64,000 nucleotides of DNA from Pseudomonas viridiflava (GCF_900582625.1 NZ_UTIQ01000327.1:124001-188000); one strand, 5' to 3'; numbered from the stretch's first letter, positions 1-6,935 are shown. The notes: generated by a model from the letters alone, not told the origin. Program-made: numbers and translations.

Positions 1-87
1 ATCAGTGAAAACGTAGCGCGGGCATTTGAAAGAGAAAGCAAAAAGCAGCTTCAGGTCGAACCTGGAGACGAGGGTTATATTTCCTGA
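1..87 (+). CDS. C-terminal end of an unidentified gene (5' truncated by the window)
   Basis: Frame 1 is open from the first base to a TGA at 85-87 and encodes 28 residues rich in charged amino acids (Glu, Lys, Arg, Gln). The other two plus-strand frames hit stops within the first 15 bases. It converges on and overlaps by about 13 bases the end of the minus-strand gene at 75-596. This is only consistent with the tail of a real gene entering from the left; the fragment is too short to name. Confidence 0.35.
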   Translation: MSENVARAFERESKKQLQVEPGDEGYIS

Positions 88-596
88 TCAGATTTGATGC
101 CAGTGTCTTCATAAATTTTATGGGCCTTATCTTTGTACTTTTTAATAATTCTGATGGTCTGCCGGTGCGAATCATCCATGAGATCCCAGTCGCCCAACCC
201 CTCGTAAACCTCGTTCGCATACGCGGCGGCAGTCTTCAGATGGACCACATCATTTAATTCTTTTGCGTTAAATCCCAATGGGGATATCGCATCAAGCATA
301 AGCCTGTGAGCCGACCATTCGGAGCCAAGACCGTCTTCCTCGTACTTGTTCAATTGCTCGCCCCAGTCCTCCACAGATTTTTGAAGCGGGACGTAGAGCA
401 TCGTGAACAACTCGAACTGGCGATGGGCCAAAAACGAGAGCAAGGTCTTTGATTTCAATACCTGCTGCCGATCGTTATACCTGGCGTGGATGATTGGCAA
501 TAAGGCCGCGAACAAGATTGCCACCACAGAAAAGATCGCTTGAGCCCAAGCGGCCAGCCCTGGGTGCTGCTCTATCCAACTTAAGACAAACTCCAT
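75..596 (-). CDS. Hypothetical single-pass membrane protein of the prophage
   Basis: The protein has 173 residues. The start ATG at 596 was chosen because a GGGAGG ribosome-binding site lies just upstream; the open frame extends further to 677 but with no comparable site. One hydrophobic segment at about residues 17-37 (Trp-Ala-Gln-Ala-Ile-Phe then Val/Ile/Leu/Ala) is followed by Arg and by a long charged, mostly helical C-terminal part. I do not recognise a family. A membrane anchor with a cytoplasmic helical domain is the visible design; phage immunity or cargo proteins often look like this, but that is a guess. Confidence 0.6.
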   Translation of the reverse strand: MEFVLSWIEQHPGLAAWAQAIFSVVAILFAALLPIIHARYNDRQQVLKSKTLLSFLAHRQFELFTMLYVPLQKSVEDWGEQLNKYEEDGLGSEWSAHRLMLDAISPLGFNAKELNDVVHLKTAAAYANEVYEGLGDWDLMDDSHRQTIRIIKKYKDKAHKIYEDTGIKSDQEI

Positions 597-738
597 ACAC
601 CTCCCCCCTGCCTCATGGCTCAGCGCAAATTGCGCGTCAGTTGCCAGATATACCGCAGGCAACAAAACTTTGCCCATTTATGGAAAACCTTTTCCGCCAC
701 CTGCTGCGGCTGGGCGGCGCTTTGCCTGGAGAATCACT

Positions 739-1488
739 TTGCCAACCATGGTCAGCTACGGCGCCGGAACCAACAGTACAGCCATGCTCATCGAAATGGT
801 GGCTCGCGGCGAGCTGGTAGACGTGATCACGTTTGCCGATACAGGCGGTGAGCGAGAGGAAACCTACCGGTACGTGCACTTGTTCAGCAACTGGCTTATC
901 GCAAACGGCATGCCGCCGATAACCACTGTGAAAAAAGGCGGGCGAGTCGAGACGCTGGAAGAAAATTGCCTGCGTATGCGGATGCTGCCTAGCGTCGCCT
1001 ACGGCTTTAAATCCTGCTCCTTGAAATACAAGGTCGAGCCACAGGATGCCTTTGCCAACAACTGGCCGCCGGCCAAGGCTGCATGGGAAGCCGGGCAGAA
1101 AGTCATCAAATGCATAGGCTTCGACGCGGGAGAACCGCAGCGCGCAAGGTTCCACGAAGACAAGAAGTACAAATGGCGATACCCGCTTATTGACTGGGAT
1201 ATGGGCCGGGAAGAATGCACTGAAGCAATCCGCCGGGCTGGTCTGCCACTCCCCGGTAAAAGCTCATGCTTCTTCTGCCCCAACAGCAAGCCTCAGGAAA
1301 TCCTAGCCCTGCCGGAAGAACTCAAGCTCCGGGCGATCACCATGGAGCAAAACGCCGAGTTGACATCAATCGAAGGCCTCGGTCGGCGCTGGCGGTGGGA
1401 GGACCTTATACGCAACCACCGCGAGCAGCTGCAGCTTTTCCCCGCCCAACAAGAGCAGCCTTGTGGCTGCTATGACGGAGATCCTTAA
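739..1488 (+). CDS. Phage PP-loop protein, phosphoadenosine phosphosulfate reductase-like
   Basis: The protein has 249 residues from a TTG start at 739, chosen because GGAG at 728-731 is correctly spaced; the ATG at 748 is the alternative. The N-terminal SYGAGTNST segment (residues 6-14) matches the PP-loop used to adenylate substrates, and FADTGGE follows as in PAPS-reductase-fold proteins. Cysteines appear in KSCSLKYK and later in SSCFFCPNSKP, a CxxC-like pair, and a further C-G-C near the end, suggesting a metal or Fe-S site. Proteins of this kind occur widely in phages and include relatives of DndC, but the substrate here is unknown. It converges on the gene at 1501-2511 with 12 bases between. 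Confidence 0.75.
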   Translation: MPTMVSYGAGTNSTAMLIEMVARGELVDVITFADTGGEREETYRYVHLFSNWLIANGMPPITTVKKGGRVETLEENCLRMRMLPSVAYGFKSCSLKYKVEPQDAFANNWPPAKAAWEAGQKVIKCIGFDAGEPQRARFHEDKKYKWRYPLIDWDMGREECTEAIRRAGLPLPGKSSCFFCPNSKPQEILALPEELKLRAITMEQNAELTSIEGLGRRWRWEDLIRNHREQLQLFPAQQEQPCGCYDGDP

Positions 1489-1500
1489 TAATAGTAGCCG

Positions 1501-2511
1501 TTAGTAATATGGGCCGGAAAACGCGTCCGCATTTGGTCCATCCGGCAAGTTCATAGCATTGAAAAAGCTCGTTCGAACTTGGTCATCGTGAAGATCGTAG
1601 GTCGCAACATGATGGTACCCAGGCGACCTAGATTGAGAATAAAATCTACTCCGAAACTGCTCGCTATTGATCTCCACAGTTAACGCAGCGATATTTACAT
1701 TATATAGCTCTTCCAAAATCACATGCGACGGATTCGGAAACCGCTGTTTATACTTATCGTTATACCTAGGCTGGAAGTATTTGATTAGCGCGGCTTCAAT
1801 TAATGCTATCTGCAGGTCACCAGAAAGCCCAGCGCTGACAGCTTTATAGTCTGCCATTACGTTTCTGTCTTCCTCAAATTTCAATGACTTGTCCATCCCA
1901 TTGAAAACCATCATAACCTGAGGTTGTGCGTAGTTGATCATTGCAACTAACACCTCTTTATCCGGTGCTTCATAACTTAGATCAGCTAAAACTGCCTGTA
2001 GGGTAGAATGGCTCTGCAAACGATCCTTCGCCGATCTATCTCCATCGCCGTAAGACATACCAACGTACTCCACCTCGAGATTTTTTATGTCTACGCAATT
2101 GACATCCGCGATCATGCTCATGAGGTGGGCAGGTATCGAATGTTTAACATCCCCGGCTATCAACATATTGAAAGCAGTGTGTGGATATGGACCGATTTCG
2201 ATCGTATAACAACTCTCCAATTGACCGCCAAGTTTAAAAACCGCTCTCCTTTCAACGCCCTCTACGAAATATTTGAATTCTCCGCAAGTCTCCTCATCCG
2301 TGGTGACTATAGTGCCCGGGACGTACGTCACCCTTGGGCGAGAGAGAATTAAGTAGATATGGCACAACTCAGCCAACTCTTTATTCGGACCAGATTCTTG
2401 GTCGATGCCCTTTATATCTTTTGCGTGAAGAATCAAACCACCGTCTGAAAAAAAACTCACCGACATATCAGTAAATCTTCTTTCTCTAACACCGCGAAAC
2501 TTTTTAGCCAC
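1501..2511 (-). CDS. Uncharacterised protein with a GIY-YIG-like nuclease signature
   Basis: The protein has 336 residues from a GTG start at 2511 preceded by a G-rich ribosome-binding site. I know no named family for the whole protein. The middle holds EYVG (Tyr149), Arg164 in KDRL, Glu239 in IEAALIKYF and Asn251 in PRYN. In the UvrC of this same window the GIY-YIG domain has YVG, KKRL, then LEQTLIKQW and PPYN, with the same 12-residue Glu-to-Asn spacing, so a GIY-YIG fold is a strong inference. The Arg-Glu gap is longer (75 residues), and about 140 N-terminal and 85 C-terminal residues are unexplained. Base composition is low: 1681-1740 has 23 G/C of 60. It has its own upstream spacer, as expected for a cargo (moron) gene. 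Confidence 0.65.
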   Translation of the reverse strand: MAKKFRGVRERRFTDMSVSFFSDGGLILHAKDIKGIDQESGPNKELAELCHIYLILSRPRVTYVPGTIVTTDEETCGEFKYFVEGVERRAVFKLGGQLESCYTIEIGPYPHTAFNMLIAGDVKHSIPAHLMSMIADVNCVDIKNLEVEYVGMSYGDGDRSAKDRLQSHSTLQAVLADLSYEAPDKEVLVAMINYAQPQVMMVFNGMDKSLKFEEDRNVMADYKAVSAGLSGDLQIALIEAALIKYFQPRYNDKYKQRFPNPSHVILEELYNVNIAALTVEINSEQFRSRFYSQSRSPGYHHVATYDLHDDQVRTSFFNAMNLPDGPNADAFSGPYY

Positions 2512-2562
2512 GATACCCCCACCAGCTCTGATCGCCGGGATTGATAATGCAGTTATTTGCTG

Positions 2563-2587
2563 AAAAAAAAACGAAAAACGCTTCGTT
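2563..2587 (-). terminator. Weak intrinsic terminator after the 2634-2855 gene
   Basis: Read on the minus strand, AACGAA and TTCGTT form a 6-base stem around a 6-base loop and are followed by a run of T (the A-run at 2563-2571 of the plus strand). It lies between the gene at 2634-2855 and the gene at 1501-2511, which suggests the latter is transcribed separately. The stem is short, so function is uncertain. Confidence 0.4.
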
Positions 2588-2633
2588 GCCGAGGCGGCTA
2601 CTCGGTAATAGCTAACCGCGATATAAGATCATC

Positions 2634-2855
2634 TCAGTCCGATGACTCTAACGAGAGCGCAGTCGCATGAGCTTCGCTAAGTGCAGCGGCAGCATTCTCG
2701 ACATGAGGATGGCCAACCCAACGATAGACGCTGTTATCGATCAACAGCGTCGTCGCTTGATCGATAAGCGCTTTGTCTTCGAGGTTCTGCAGTCGAACAG
2801 CGCCGATAAGCGCGACAAGTGCCTGTTCTAAAGCGATTTCTTTTTCAGTCGCCAT
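2634..2855 (-). CDS. Small hypothetical prophage protein
   Basis: The protein has 73 residues. The start ATG at 2855 was chosen over an upstream in-frame codon because AAGGAGG stands just before it. It is a small, acidic, alanine- and leucine-rich, probably helical protein ending in LSLESSD, with a conserved-looking segment YRWVGHPHVENAAAAL. No domain is recognised. It is divergent from the DUF4406 gene at 2939, and the 83 bases between them presumably hold both promoters. Confidence 0.6.
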   Translation of the reverse strand: MATEKEIALEQALVALIGAVRLQNLEDKALIDQATTLLIDNSVYRWVGHPHVENAAAALSEAHATALSLESSD

Positions 2856-2938
2856 AAATCCTCCTTGATCCGGCGGAATGCCGAGCATCAACCAATACCC
2901 CATAACCCACTGTCACGCCACCCTGGCGAGGTAACTGC

Positions 2939-3250
2939 ATGACTCGAATTTATTTGGCGGGGCCTATGACAGGTCTTCCGGAATTCAACTATCCCGCATT
3001 CCACGCCGAGGCCGAACGCCTCCGCGCCCTCGGCTTCGAAGTCGTAAGCCCTGCGGAGATAAACCCTGAGGGCGGCACCTGGGAAGAATGCATGCGCAAA
3101 GACATCGCTGTGCTGGTGACATGCGATGCCGTTGCCTTGCTGCCCGGCTGGGAAAATTCCCGCGGCGCGATGATCGAAAACTTCCTTGGTGAGCAGCTCG
3201 GGCTTTTCACCGTGAAGGCCTTCCGCTTCAACCGTCCAGCCCACAGGTGA
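2939..3250 (+). CDS. DUF4406 protein, nucleoside deoxyribosyltransferase-like
   Basis: The protein has 103 residues. It opens MTRIYLAGPMTGLPEFNYP, the signature of DUF4406 phage proteins, which share the fold of nucleoside 2-deoxyribosyltransferases (G-P-M-T-G nucleotide-binding loop; later a DAVALLPGWENSRGA segment that corresponds to the active-site helix region). A role in nucleotide metabolism is inferred from the fold only. It is first in a plus-strand run with the DUF551 gene 7 bases downstream. Confidence 0.8.
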   Translation: MTRIYLAGPMTGLPEFNYPAFHAEAERLRALGFEVVSPAEINPEGGTWEECMRKDIAVLVTCDAVALLPGWENSRGAMIENFLGEQLGLFTVKAFRFNRPAHR

Positions 3251-3257
3251 TGCCAGC

Positions 3258-4013
3258 ATGAGCCCGAACCCTTCAATTACTTTCACCGAGCAGTCGCTAG
3301 CGGCAGCGCTCGGCAAGGTCCAATCGCTGCACGACATGAGCGTCGAGCTAATAGCGCAGTGCGTGTTCGCCAACCCCGCCTTCAGTTCTGAAGCGGCGAA
3401 ATGGGTTGAGGTGGGTACGCCTTCCTCTAAGTGGAAGACGGCGGGCGAGCAAGACCCGCACGGTAATCGCTACGACTGCGAAAGGGCCGCATTGGCAATG
3501 GGCTCCATGACCGACGACGAACTGGCAAATGGTGTGTTCATGCACGGCAACGAGCCGTTGAACATTGAAGCGCTCATGTCAGGAAAGACTGGCTATCACC
3601 CGCCGATTGCGTGGCTGACAGCGGCGAAAGACAGGATTCGATGGCTGTCTCGCCTCGCAGGCGTAAACCAGCCTCAAGACGGCGTTTCGTTCGGCTTCGA
3701 TGACCGCTCTGTAATAGTGAGTCAGGAGGCGTATTCGATCTTCCTTGAGCGTGAGGCGGCCATTAGGGAAGGCGCAAACCAGCAGGCGGGGAGCGGGTGG
3801 ATTGAAGTTAGCGAGCGCCTGCCTGAAGAAACCTACGCATATGGCTGCCACACCGATGACGTGCTGTGCATGACCCGCAGCGGCAAACGGATAATCGCGC
3901 TGCTGGCGCGAACAACTACCGGCCTCGTTTGGTATGACAAGCAAGCGCAGGAGCGCGACGTCACCCACTGGCAGCCACTACCACCGAGCCCAGCGGCTAA
4001 GGCAGGTGAGTGA
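3258..4013 (+). CDS. Phage hypothetical protein with C-terminal DUF551 domain
   Basis: The protein has 251 residues. The last 75 or so residues carry the DUF551 pattern: WIEVSERLPEE, a central VLCMTRSGKR strand, and VTHWQPLPPSP near the end. The N-terminal two thirds match no family I know, although the WVEVGTPSSKW segment looks like a partial repeat of the same WIEV-type motif. DUF551 proteins are common in phages and have no established function. AGGTG precedes the ATG. The stop overlaps the ATG of the next gene by one base, indicating translational coupling. Confidence 0.75.
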   Translation: MSPNPSITFTEQSLAAALGKVQSLHDMSVELIAQCVFANPAFSSEAAKWVEVGTPSSKWKTAGEQDPHGNRYDCERAALAMGSMTDDELANGVFMHGNEPLNIEALMSGKTGYHPPIAWLTAAKDRIRWLSRLAGVNQPQDGVSFGFDDRSVIVSQEAYSIFLEREAAIREGANQQAGSGWIEVSERLPEETYAYGCHTDDVLCMTRSGKRIIALLARTTTGLVWYDKQAQERDVTHWQPLPPSPAAKAGE

Positions 4014-4450
4014 TGGCCCTGCCCTACGAGAACGCCACCAGCGGCGACAAGGCCTTTGCCGAAATCCAGAAGATCCTCGGCCGGTTCGGCTGCGACAACT
4101 ACGGGATCATGCACAAGGCAAAGGAACAGGTGACCTTGGTGCAGTTCGAGCACCGCGGGCGCATGGTATCGCTGCCCGGCCACTGGGGCGGCTATGCCGC
4201 GGCATGGCTGAAAGAGCACCCGCACAGCAGCCGCATGCGCTCCACCCCGGCGGAGCACCGGCAGAAGGCGGCAGACATTGCGCAGATTGCGGTCTGCTCG
4301 CTCCTACGAGATTGGGTGAAGGCTCAACTCACCGCCGTGGAATGCCAGCTGATGACGTTCGAAGAGGTGTTCATGCCTCACATGCTGCTAGCCGATGGGA
4401 GTCGGCTGGTTGAGCACGCCACAAAGCTGCTACCGCCACCGGCGAGTTAG
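4013..4450 (+). CDS. Conserved phage hypothetical protein
   Basis: The protein has 145 residues from the ATG at 4013, which shares a base with the TGA of the preceding gene; an upstream in-frame GTG at 4010 is possible. The pattern ATSGDKAFAEIQKILGRFGC, then VQFEHRGRMVSL, GYAAAWLKEHPHSSRMR and IAQIAVCSLLRDWVKAQ is one I associate with a hypothetical protein widespread in Pseudomonas phages. No enzymatic motif is visible. Its stop codon interlocks with the stop of the minus-strand gene at 4447-4626. Confidence 0.75.
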   Translation: MALPYENATSGDKAFAEIQKILGRFGCDNYGIMHKAKEQVTLVQFEHRGRMVSLPGHWGGYAAAWLKEHPHSSRMRSTPAEHRQKAADIAQIAVCSLLRDWVKAQLTAVECQLMTFEEVFMPHMLLADGSRLVEHATKLLPPPAS

Positions 4451-4626
4451 CGCTTGGTTGGATGTTCCTTCATCGCCCGCCTCACCATGTCCTGAATCTC
4501 GGCAGCGTGCTGTTTGCGCTTCTCTTCTGAGCCCTTGCCAAGGTTAATCGGCCGCTCAGGCTTGAGCTCTGGCTCAGGCGCGTATTCCGGATGGTCTTCG
4601 AAGAATTCGTGCCAGTCATCACCCAT
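4447..4626 (-). CDS. Small hypothetical acidic/basic prophage protein (59 residues)
   Basis: Reading the minus strand gives a 59-residue protein starting MGDDWHEFFEDHPEYAPEP and ending MKEHPTKR. The N-terminal half is acidic and proline-rich; the C-terminal half is Lys/Arg-rich and helical. AGGAAA lies 6 bases before the ATG at 4626. The TAA at 4447-4449 interlocks with the TAG of the converging gene (4448-4450). Function unknown. The coding frame, ribosome-binding site and exact tail-to-tail packing support it as real. Confidence 0.6.
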   Translation of the reverse strand: MGDDWHEFFEDHPEYAPEPELKPERPINLGKGSEEKRKQHAAEIQDMVRRAMKEHPTKR

Positions 4627-4704
4627 TTCACTTTCCTTGTACTTGAGGTTGGAGCTTTGCAGTAGAGCTCAGCCCCAGCCAAAGCGAAACCCCCACTTAT
4701 CCAA

Positions 4705-4902
4705 TCAACTGCCGGCCGCCTGCGAATGGGCAAGGAACGACTGCCACGCGGCAAAGGCTTTGCTCTGCCGGTCAAGCGCGGCGAGCCACTCCGGACCGAA
4801 TAGGTTGTTTCTGGCCACCAACGTCAGAACGCTGGCCGTGGCGGAATCCAACTCCATCAAAAGATGGTGCGAACTAAAACGAAAATCTTCTGCTGCTTTC
4901 AT
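4705..4902 (-). CDS. Small hypothetical prophage protein (65 residues)
   Basis: The ATG at 4902 (an in-frame GTG is directly upstream) opens a 65-residue protein with MELDSATASVLTLVARNNLF in the middle and a Trp/Ala-rich C-terminus. Its composition is protein-like and it lies in the same orientation 78 bases upstream of the 4447-4626 gene, so the two may form one unit. I recognise no family. The ribosome-binding site is weak (AGG about 8 bases upstream). Confidence 0.5.
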   Translation of the reverse strand: MKAAEDFRFSSHHLLMELDSATASVLTLVARNNLFGPEWLAALDRQSKAFAAWQSFLAHSQAAGS

Positions 4903-4925
4903 CACAACTGCCTACGCGGACATCA

Positions 4926-5027
4926 ATGGCAAAACGCCACTCTCGTTCCGCAATGGTGCCAGAACAAATAAACCGAATCTCCGAATTGGTGGGCAATCCC
5001 CATCCAACCATTCCACATATCCGATGA
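4926..5027 (+). CDS. Possible short ORF, perhaps frameshifted
   Basis: ATG at 4926 opens 33 codons (MAKRHSRSAMVPEQINRISE and onward) to a TGA at 5025-5027. A different frame then reads SDELPALAGVNPHSPTACR to a TGA at 5077-5079, immediately before the ribosome-binding site of the 5100 gene. Both segments have protein-like composition, so this could be one roughly 50-residue gene with a one-base shift near 5020, or noncoding DNA. Evidence is weak. Confidence 0.25.
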   Translation: MAKRHSRSAMVPEQINRISELVGNPHPTIPHIR

Positions 5028-5099
5028 ACTGCCGGCACTGGCCGGCGTTAACCCCCACTCCCCTACAGCCTGCCGGTGATCGGCGGGAGAGGTATTGCC

Positions 5100-5573
5100 A
5101 TGTCCGCGACTCAGCGTTTCCACCAGGTGGCGAATGACGCCCTGGTCAAAATCAGCAAACACAGCCCTGTGGGGTCATGCCTGGCGCTGATCATTTACAC
5201 GCCTGGCAAACCCGAGCAGGACATTGTGCTTCGCGATGTTTGCCTGGATGACAACGAGGTGCTGAGCACCTTGCGGCGCCGCGGCTTCAGCATCGACGGC
5301 GACAACGCTTACAAGCGCGATGTGTGCGACTCAATTACGGGCGCACTGATGCTGGGCGCCCAAAACAAGAACCCGCCGCCGGCCGGCCAATGGCAGCAGC
5401 CCTTTTGGGATATCGGTCGCGCTGAAGCAGCCGCCCGCAACGAACTGGCGGAAGCGCTGAGTCTCGTGGCCGGTTGCCTGATGGATGCAGTGGCTGGCGC
5501 GGACATCCCGGACGAAAAGCTGGGGCGCGCCATAGCAACTGCCGCCGAGCTGATCGCCAAAAATTCCGCTTAA
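5100..5573 (+). CDS. Phage hypothetical protein
   Basis: The protein has 157 residues from the ATG at 5100; GGGAGAGG upstream supports this start over an in-frame ATG at 5076. It starts MSATQRFHQVANDALVKISK, and the C-terminal half is helical and alanine-rich with LVAGCLMDAVAGADIPDEKL. No catalytic motif is seen. It stands upstream of the DUF4224 and integrase genes in the same direction, so it belongs to the integration-end module of the element, but I cannot assign a function. Confidence 0.65.
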   Translation: MSATQRFHQVANDALVKISKHSPVGSCLALIIYTPGKPEQDIVLRDVCLDDNEVLSTLRRRGFSIDGDNAYKRDVCDSITGALMLGAQNKNPPPAGQWQQPFWDIGRAEAAARNELAEALSLVAGCLMDAVAGADIPDEKLGRAIATAAELIAKNSA

Positions 5574-5582
5574 CCTACCTTC

Positions 5583-5600
5583 TGCCGCCATAGGGCGGCA
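5583..5600 (+). other. Short perfect hairpin before the DUF4224 gene
   Basis: TGCCGCC and GGCGGCA form a perfect 7-base stem with a 4-base loop in the 38-base gap between the stop at 5573 and the ATG at 5612. No T-run follows, so it is not a standard terminator; it could tune translation of the DUF4224-integrase pair. Confidence 0.4.
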
Positions 5601-5611
5601 CGGAGCACCCA

Positions 5612-5815
5612 ATGATTGAATTCCTGACGCATGCCCAGGTGCGCGAACTCACCGGCGCCGGCACTAAGGCTGGCCAGATCCAGAACTTGAAGAAAAACGG
5701 CATTCGGCACAGCATCAAACGAAACGGCTGGCCAGCGGTCACCACCGACGCTGTAACGGCAGCCGGCCCGGCTGTTGCCGAAAAAACGACATGGACACCA
5801 CGTCTGGCGGGATGA
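5612..5815 (+). CDS. DUF4224 family protein, integrase partner
   Basis: The protein has 67 residues with the DUF4224 pattern: FLTHAQVRELTGAGTKAGQI, then LKKNGIRHSIKRNGWPAVT, a small helix-turn-helix-like or winged fold. Members are typically encoded just upstream of phage tyrosine integrases, and some may act in excision or regulation; that role is inference. The stop at 5813-5815 lies one base before the integrase ATG at 5817, so the two are probably co-translated. Confidence 0.8.
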   Translation: MIEFLTHAQVRELTGAGTKAGQIQNLKKNGIRHSIKRNGWPAVTTDAVTAAGPAVAEKTTWTPRLAG

Positions 5816-5816
5816 A

Positions 5817-6851
5817 ATGGGCAGAAAGCCGAATAAGCCTGGCGCTGTAGCCAGGCTGAGGGAGCGCAAGAAAGCCAGCGGCAAAGTGTATTACTACTAC
5901 GACGCTGGCGGCACCCCTCGCAAAGAGATACCGCTGGGCAGCGACTACGGTCTGGCCATCATGCAGTACGCCCAGTTCGAGAAAGACCGCACAGCCACGC
6001 AGCTGGTACAGAAGGTCATCACCTTCGACTACGTGGCGATCCAGTACTTCGCCGAGGTCGTTCCGACTAAGAGCCCAACCACGCAGAAGGACAACAAGCG
6101 GGAGCTGAAACAGCTGCTGGCGTTCTTCAACGACCCGCCGGCGCCGCTGGACGCCATCCAGCCGCAGCACGTGAAGCAGTACCTACGTTACCGAGGCAAA
6201 GACGCACCCGTGCGAGCAAACCGCGAGAAAGCGCTGCTCAGCGCGATCTGGAACTACGCCCGAGAAACCGGTTACACCAACTTGGCGAACCCGTGCGCGG
6301 GCGTGAAAGGCCACAAAGAAGCCGGACGCTCGGTGTACGTTGAAGATGACCTGTACGCGAAGGTCTATGAGCACGCCGGGCAACCGCTGCGCGATGCCAT
6401 GGACCTCGCCTACCTGGCGGGCCAGCGTGTCGCCGACACCTTGAAAATGGACACCCGCGACATCCGCGAAGGCTTCTTACATGTTACCCAGGGCAAGACC
6501 GGCGCCAAGCGGCGGATTGAAATTGTCGGGGAGCTGAAAGAACTGATGGACCGCATCAGCCAACGCAAGGCCGGCTACAAGATCCATAGCACAAGGCTGG
6601 TGGTGATGGAGAGCGGCCAGGCGATGACCTACCACATGTTGAGGGGGCGTTTTGATTTAGCCAGGAAGGCGGCAGGGATCGACAAGGGGTTATTCCAAAT
6701 GCGTGACCTGAGGGCCAAGGCAGGAACAGACAAAGCGGAATCCAGCGGGGATATTCGGCAGGCGCAGAAGCAGCTCGGACACACCACCGTAGTGATGACC
6801 GAGGCTTACATTCGCGAGAGAAAGGGGGAGAAATCGACGCCCACAAAATAG
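5817..6851 (+). CDS. int: Tyrosine-family phage integrase
   Basis: Site-specific recombinase that joins and excises the element at its attachment sites. The protein has 344 residues. The N-terminal part (about 1-75) is Arg/Lys-rich, as in arm-binding domains; a SAM-like core-binding region follows to about 165. Catalytic residues are visible as Arg204 (AGQRVAD), Lys227 (QGKTG), Arg299 (RDLRAKAGTD), His322 (LGHTT) and the nucleophile Tyr331 (TEAYIR). The usual first His of box II is Arg296, a variation also found in other phage integrases. ATG at 5817 was chosen because GGCGGGATGAA precedes it and it follows the DUF4224 stop; the frame itself opens earlier. It points toward tRNA-Leu. Confidence 0.93.
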   Translation: MGRKPNKPGAVARLRERKKASGKVYYYYDAGGTPRKEIPLGSDYGLAIMQYAQFEKDRTATQLVQKVITFDYVAIQYFAEVVPTKSPTTQKDNKRELKQLLAFFNDPPAPLDAIQPQHVKQYLRYRGKDAPVRANREKALLSAIWNYARETGYTNLANPCAGVKGHKEAGRSVYVEDDLYAKVYEHAGQPLRDAMDLAYLAGQRVADTLKMDTRDIREGFLHVTQGKTGAKRRIEIVGELKELMDRISQRKAGYKIHSTRLVVMESGQAMTYHMLRGRFDLARKAAGIDKGLFQMRDLRAKAGTDKAESSGDIRQAQKQLGHTTVVMTEAYIRERKGEKSTPTK

Positions 6852-6852
6852 T

Positions 6853-6882
6853 AATTGCGGACCGGCCCCAAAATTGCGGACC
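6853..6882. repeat. Two 11-base direct repeats between integrase and tRNA
   Basis: AATTGCGGACC occurs at 6853-6863 and again at 6872-6882, a 19-base period, directly after the integrase stop codon and before the attachment tRNA. Paired short direct repeats in this position are the expected form of arm-type integrase or excisionase binding sites, though binding is only inferred. Confidence 0.55.
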
Positions 6883-6888
6883 AGACGC

Positions 6889-6925
6889 AAAAAAAGGCCT
6901 ACGCCCAGTTCGGTCGTAAGCCCTT
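6889..6925 (-). terminator. Intrinsic terminator downstream of tRNA-Leu
   Basis: On the minus strand a stem (GGCTTACG / CGTAGGCC, one mismatch) with an 11-base loop is followed by seven T. It lies just past the 3' end of tRNA-Leu and would end transcription of that tRNA before the integrase. It lies on the element side of the tRNA, so the element may supply the terminator. Confidence 0.6.
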
Positions 6926-6935
6926 GATTTGTATG

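Larger units (their letters stand above)
1..6935. mobile_element. Right end of a prophage or phage-derived island integrated at tRNA-Leu
   Basis: A run of short phage-type genes (DUF4406, DUF551, DUF4224, PAPS-reductase-like) ends in a tyrosine integrase whose stop lies about 85 bases from the 3' end of an intact tRNA-Leu. This is the usual layout of an element integrated into a tRNA 3' end. The left end and the second attachment site lie outside the window, and no structural, lysis or replication genes are visible, so I cannot tell an intact prophage from a remnant or island. The exact boundary on the right is inferred; the CCA end of the tRNA is used here. Confidence 0.75.

Noticed and set aside
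4514..5137. A 207-codon plus-strand frame across the small prophage genes
   Set aside because: It overlaps three better supported small genes and has a Ser/Arg/Pro-rich, low-order translation.
6296..6299. Integrase possibly inactive because the first box II His is replaced by Arg (residue 296)
   Set aside because: Other phage integrases carry Arg here, and the Arg, Lys, Arg, His and Tyr catalytic residues are otherwise present.
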